Source: an uncultured Clostridia bacterium
GTDB taxonomy: Bacteria; Bacillota; Clostridia; Oscillospirales; Acutalibacteraceae
Length of the DNA: 42,213 nucleotides
Reading direction: 5' to 3'
Assembly (NCBI GenBank): GCA_947169745.1
Contig: CAMVQZ010000010.1
Span: forward strand, 1 to 42,213
Notes under the pieces: model-generated
Told to the model about the DNA's origin: nothing
Database searches by the model: none
The model's input: only the letters and a program-made list of their open reading frames with translations
Position numbers and translations under genes: made by a program
Shown here: positions 39,258 through 42,213 of the stretch, one piece after another
How positions within the stretch are numbered: position 1 is the stretch's first letter
Layout of the letters: each line of letters opens with the position of its first letter

Positions 39258-41555
39258 ATGGCGATCTTTATTACTGAACGAGAAGGACAAATCGAGTTTT
39301 ATCAAACGTTTCTTCCGCTGATTGATCCGTCTCTGAATTTGGATGACATTCTTGCAGATGATAACGACGGCGTTCTGAACGGAAATTTGCTTGAGTTCAA
39401 GCTCCGAGTCAAAGATTTAAATGCGGTGCTTTTCCAGTGTGTAAAATATCTGTCTGCTCTGCGTGTAAAAGGTAAACCCATTCCAGCAAACATTCTGATT
39501 GTTGATCTGAACGGCGAACAGGCATATCTTTATAAATCGGCTGATTATCTGACTGATATAGAAAAAGTGTACAGCGGTGGAGCTTCAAAATCCAATTCGG
39601 GCTTTATCGGCAACGCCTACAATCAGAAATATGATTATTCAAAACCGCTTGACGCTTCAAAACTGATTACTGTTTTGAAATCCGCGGAATGGACAAAGAT
39701 TCATATTGACGAGAACTGTATTGTCGGCTGGGCAACTGCTTATTATAAGGCTGTCCCGACAGCGCGCAAAGAAGATTTTATCGGTGATGATACTGGAAAG
39801 CACAAAACGATTGGAGAGATTCGCAATCCGTCCGTGTTTGCTCCGTATATTATCCCATATACTGGACATAGCAACGTCCGTTTTCAATATCTGATGGACA
39901 AGCTGAATGATACGCTTCAGAAGAAGAATCTCGGTGCGTTTTATACGCCTGAAGTTTACGCCGAAAAGTCTCACGAATTGTTAAGAATGGCTATTGATCG
40001 AGTCCCTGAAGGGAACGATTATGTTATTATTGACCGTTGTGCTGGTACTGGTAATCTTGAAAAGACTTTGACGGATGAAGAGTTGTCTCATTGCATCCTG
40101 TCAACGGTTGAGTATTACGAGTACAAGGTGCTTCAGGAATTGATCGGCTCTAAGGTCAGGCATATCATTCCGCCGATTGAAGCTGATGATACATTCAATG
40201 CGGGTCTTGTTCGTGGAGCTGATGCTTTGTCACAGGAATACATCGAGAATCCTGTTATTAGGCAGTATATTGACAATCCGAAATGTACCATTATACTGTT
40301 TGAAAATCCACCCTACGCAGAAACTACAAGTGCAGAGCATCAAAGAAAAGGACAAGGGAAAAAATCGTCAACATGGAAACAAAGTTATGTCGTTCTGGAA
40401 ATGAAGAAGGCTCTAAAAGGAAAAATAAAAGGAGCCGTTACAAATGACCTCGGAAACGCTTTTATCTGGTCAGGTTTCAATTATTATTTGCGGCAACATA
40501 CAGATAGTTATATTGTGTATTCACCTGTAAAGTATTGGAAAGCGCAACATATGGTGAATAAGAAATTCGTGAAAGGATTTGCATATAATCGCCGATGGTT
40601 CCATACAAATATTGATGCTTGTATAATGGTTGCTCTATGGGCGAATGAAGAAGCAAATATTGAAAGCATTGAAATACATGGCTTCGATTATGATGAGAAG
40701 GAAGACAATCTAATAGATTGTGGATCGTTGCCTGTTAGTCGTATTCACAGTATGTATAGTTCCGTTTATTACGATAAGAGATCTTTTACAGACGATATAA
40801 CTGGTAGTATACTATTGCAACATAATGGATGTGCGGCAGAAGGGCAAAAATTAAGACTAAACCCGCTTTATAACAAAAACATTGTAGGATATATGGTAGT
40901 AGACGGACCTGGATTTGATAATCCTGATTTGCACTCTGTATTATTGACCGCAGGAATTTATAATGGCAATGGTTTTTATCTTCGAGACGACAATTATCTT
41001 TCAAAATTGCCTTTGTTCTGTGCGTCTCGTTATATTACATATAACCGTGCATGGACAGAGCGTGCTCGTATTATGAAGTCCGCTGACGGCGCAGATAGAT
41101 ATAATGCTGACGTTGTGTCTGGCAAACTTGACCAATGGCTTTGTAAATGCCTCTTGTTCACCTGCCTTGAAATGCAAAATCACATGAGAACATTCACGGG
41201 AAGTGATGGGCGTTTTTATCGAAACGAGTTATGTCTGGACACAACAAACGGTGATACACTGGCTTCTGTTGATTTGTCAAAACTGAATGCAGACAAAACA
41301 GAAAAGCAACTGCTGACACAGTGGAATAATCTGATTACAGAGGCAAAAAAGACGGCTGAGTATGATTCGTCTTTGACATACGGCGTATATCAGATTTTTG
41401 CAGAAATTGATACCAGTTATAAAGATGAGGACGGAAACACTGTTTGGAATAATATCGAAGTTCATTCTGCTCTTCAGACTTTGAAATCTTTGGTAAAGGA
41501 CTATTACAACAAAGAGATCGTGCCGACGCTGTTTAAGTACGAGTTCTTAAAATAA
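39258..41555 (+). CDS. Solitary type IIG-like restriction-modification enzyme (nuclease plus N6-adenine methyltransferase)
   Basis: 765 aa. N-terminal nuclease-like part: D37...E46-F-K48 (DGVLNGNLLEFKL) followed by VLFQCVKYL fits a PD-(D/E)xK site. Methyltransferase core: motif I IIDRCAGTGNLE (about 257-268) binds S-adenosylmethionine, and motif IV ENPPYAE (about 349-355) is the NPPY of N6-adenine enzymes. The rest (about 400-765) would be target recognition. Both activities in one chain make a self-contained system, with no separate S or R gene. The gene is visibly more AT-rich than its neighbours and is placed between a gene remnant and a kinase fragment, which suggests horizontal transfer. 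A methyltransferase without nuclease activity cannot be excluded. Confidence 0.8.
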   Translation: MAIFITEREGQIEFYQTFLPLIDPSLNLDDILADDNDGVLNGNLLEFKLRVKDLNAVLFQCVKYLSALRVKGKPIPANILIVDLNGEQAYLYKSADYLTDIEKVYSGGASKSNSGFIGNAYNQKYDYSKPLDASKLITVLKSAEWTKIHIDENCIVGWATAYYKAVPTARKEDFIGDDTGKHKTIGEIRNPSVFAPYIIPYTGHSNVRFQYLMDKLNDTLQKKNLGAFYTPEVYAEKSHELLRMAIDRVPEGNDYVIIDRCAGTGNLEKTLTDEELSHCILSTVEYYEYKVLQELIGSKVRHIIPPIEADDTFNAGLVRGADALSQEYIENPVIRQYIDNPKCTIILFENPPYAETTSAEHQRKGQGKKSSTWKQSYVVLEMKKALKGKIKGAVTNDLGNAFIWSGFNYYLRQHTDSYIVYSPVKYWKAQHMVNKKFVKGFAYNRRWFHTNIDACIMVALWANEEANIESIEIHGFDYDEKEDNLIDCGSLPVSRIHSMYSSVYYDKRSFTDDITGSILLQHNGCAAEGQKLRLNPLYNKNIVGYMVVDGPGFDNPDLHSVLLTAGIYNGNGFYLRDDNYLSKLPLFCASRYITYNRAWTERARIMKSADGADRYNADVVSGKLDQWLCKCLLFTCLEMQNHMRTFTGSDGRFYRNELCLDTTNGDTLASVDLSKLNADKTEKQLLTQWNNLITEAKKTAEYDSSLTYGVYQIFAEIDTSYKDEDGNTVWNNIEVHSALQTLKSLVKDYYNKEIVPTLFKYEFLK

Positions 41556-41592
41556 TCCGTTTTTCAAATCCTCTCAATCACAGAGCCTTGTG

Positions 41593-41853
41593 CTACAGCT
41601 GTATTTGCGTCATCATGATCTGAATACGGTGTTCTGCCTGTAAAGCTCTTTCATGCTTTCGTACATATTGAAGATGAAGCCAGATATAATACATTATGCA
41701 GCTTATTGCAATGGCTATCGTCAAAAAGCTGACAGGCTGATAATGGTATTCAACAGTATAATCCATTACCACCGACAGGCTGATTATCAAAAGTGCAAGG
41801 ACAGGTATCCATGTTTCCTTCCTCTCTTTTGGACGGAATGTCCGGATCGTCAT
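41593..41853 (-). pseudogene. LytS-type histidine kinase, 5' part only
   Basis: 86 codons: two hydrophobic segments (WIPVLALLIISLSVVMDY, FLTIAIAISCIMYYIWLHL) then the coiled linker QYVRKHERALQAEHRIQIMMTQIQ. In LytS-family sensors MMTQIQ is followed by PHFLFNSL; here the chain ends one residue later at a stop in foreign sequence. The catalytic half is missing. The complementary half, starting at NSLQ, lies on the same strand at 14974-15496. Confidence 0.75.
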
Positions 41854-41993
41854 ATAGATGTATTTACTTCTGGGGTGAAAACAGCTGAATTTGCCGTGAT
41901 TACGGCAGGGGAAATGAGCACAAGTAAAAATGTCAGTATCAGCACTGAACTCATACAGGGTGATTTATTTAACATTCTTCTGGACTCTGACAT
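41850..41993 (-). CDS. Small hydrophobic peptide ORF (47 aa) overlapping the kinase start
   Basis: ATG at 41993 follows GAGGTG by 6 nt; the TGA (41852-41850) overlaps the kinase ATG (41853-41851). The peptide has a basic start (MSESRRMLNKSP), a hydrophobic run (SSVLILTFLLVLISPAVITA) and a short polar end (NSAVFTPEVNTSI), like an exported peptide. It could be a peptide signal or sensor cofactor for the kinase, or simply the displaced N-terminus of the same kinase after a frameshift. No family recognised. Confidence 0.4.
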   Translation of the reverse strand: MSESRRMLNKSPCMSSVLILTFLLVLISPAVITANSAVFTPEVNTSI

Positions 41994-42015
41994 TCATCTC
42001 ACCTCGTCCGCAAAG

Positions 42016-42158
42016 TCATATATGTCTTACATTCCGAAACAAGTGCCGTATCACATAATTAACATTTTCATATTTTCTTTCAAACAAAAATTCCTGAAGA
42101 TATCTGTACACGATACCGCTGTTTACTAATTCCCGCAGCGCATCCGCATCTGATTCTG
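42016..42158 (-). CDS. 3' end of an unidentified gene, cut by a repeat element
   Basis: The minus-strand frame is open from the border of the repeat element to a TGA at 42018-42016: ESDADALRELVNSGIVYRYL, then FERKYENVNYVIRHLFRNV. It ends 22 bp before the 47-aa peptide ORF, as in an operon. I do not recognise the product; the rest lies beyond the repeat element or is lost. Confidence 0.35.
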
Positions 42159-42213
42159 TTAGGGCAACACCGCACAGAGATTGCGCGTCAGATTTCGAGC
42201 ATAATTTTTTGTC
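42159..42213. mobile_element. Small repeat element, left part (continues outside window)
   Basis: TTAGGGCAACACCGCACAGA and the following bases match the first 55 bp of the 179-bp elements at 21465 and 33231, with one change in the terminal TTAAGG. It runs off the window. Confidence 0.85.

Overview
The window reads as chromosomal DNA of a gut or rumen Clostridia bacterium of the Ruminococcus (Oscillospiraceae) type. The signs are clostridial ribosome binding sites, sigma-A promoters, secreted proteins with X2-like, starch-binding and Listeria-Bacteroides-type modules, a feoAAB locus with a Cys-rich FeoB partner, and several copies of a small non-coding TTAA-flanked element. No tRNA, rRNA, CRISPR array or complete insertion sequence was seen.

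Layout. (1) 1-1691, minus: 5' part of a secreted CHAP-domain protein ending in a 27-bp Ser/Glu tandem repeat that runs off the window. (2) 2168-12873, plus: a two-gene biosynthetic operon. It holds a trimodular NRPS (A-T-C-A-T-C-A-T-R, about 2980 aa) and a MATE exporter with a C-terminal anti-sigma-like ATPase domain. The reductase release domain predicts an aldehyde or alcohol product, and the first A domain lacks the Asp that holds an alpha-amino group. (3) 13030-15527, minus: a decay zone with a nonsense-broken response regulator, a fragment of an NHLM-type peptide-export ABC transporter joined to an unrelated tail, and the 3' half of a LytS-type histidine kinase cut by a remnant mobile element. 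(4) 15681-18387: a MerR regulator divergent from a lipoprotein / alpha-beta hydrolase / flavin reductase operon with a classic 19-bp-spacer promoter. (5) 18865-21228: a modular secreted starch-binding protein with a nearly perfect 301-bp internal duplication and a structured leader. (6) 21826-31740: a metal-homeostasis block (DUF2325-DUF3793-flavodoxin; HMA protein-ABC exporter; feoA-feoA-feoB-Cys-rich protein; DtxR-type regulator). Three of its promoters share an operator, consensus TTAGATNNATCTAA, in or next to the core promoter. (7) 32045-34011: acetolactate decarboxylase, an L,D-transpeptidase remnant, a small repeat element and a flavin oxidoreductase. (8) 34080-34645: palindromic non-coding repeats. 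(9) 34675-38987, minus: a redox operon (flavodoxin, aldo-keto reductase, iron alcohol dehydrogenase, flavodoxin, cyclophilin-like protein, damaged acetyltransferase, membrane protein). (10) 39258-41555: a solitary, apparently type IIG restriction-modification enzyme. (11) 41593-42213: the 5' half of a LytS-type kinase, a 47-aa peptide ORF, the 3' end of an unknown gene and another mobile-element copy.

The kinase half at 41.6-41.85 kb ends at ...MMTQIQ and the kinase half at 15.0-15.5 kb begins at NSLQ..., on the same strand and in the right order. In the LytS family these flank PHFLF. The roughly 26 kb between them may therefore sit inside what was one kinase gene. This is inference from two fragments; decay of two paralogues is the alternative.
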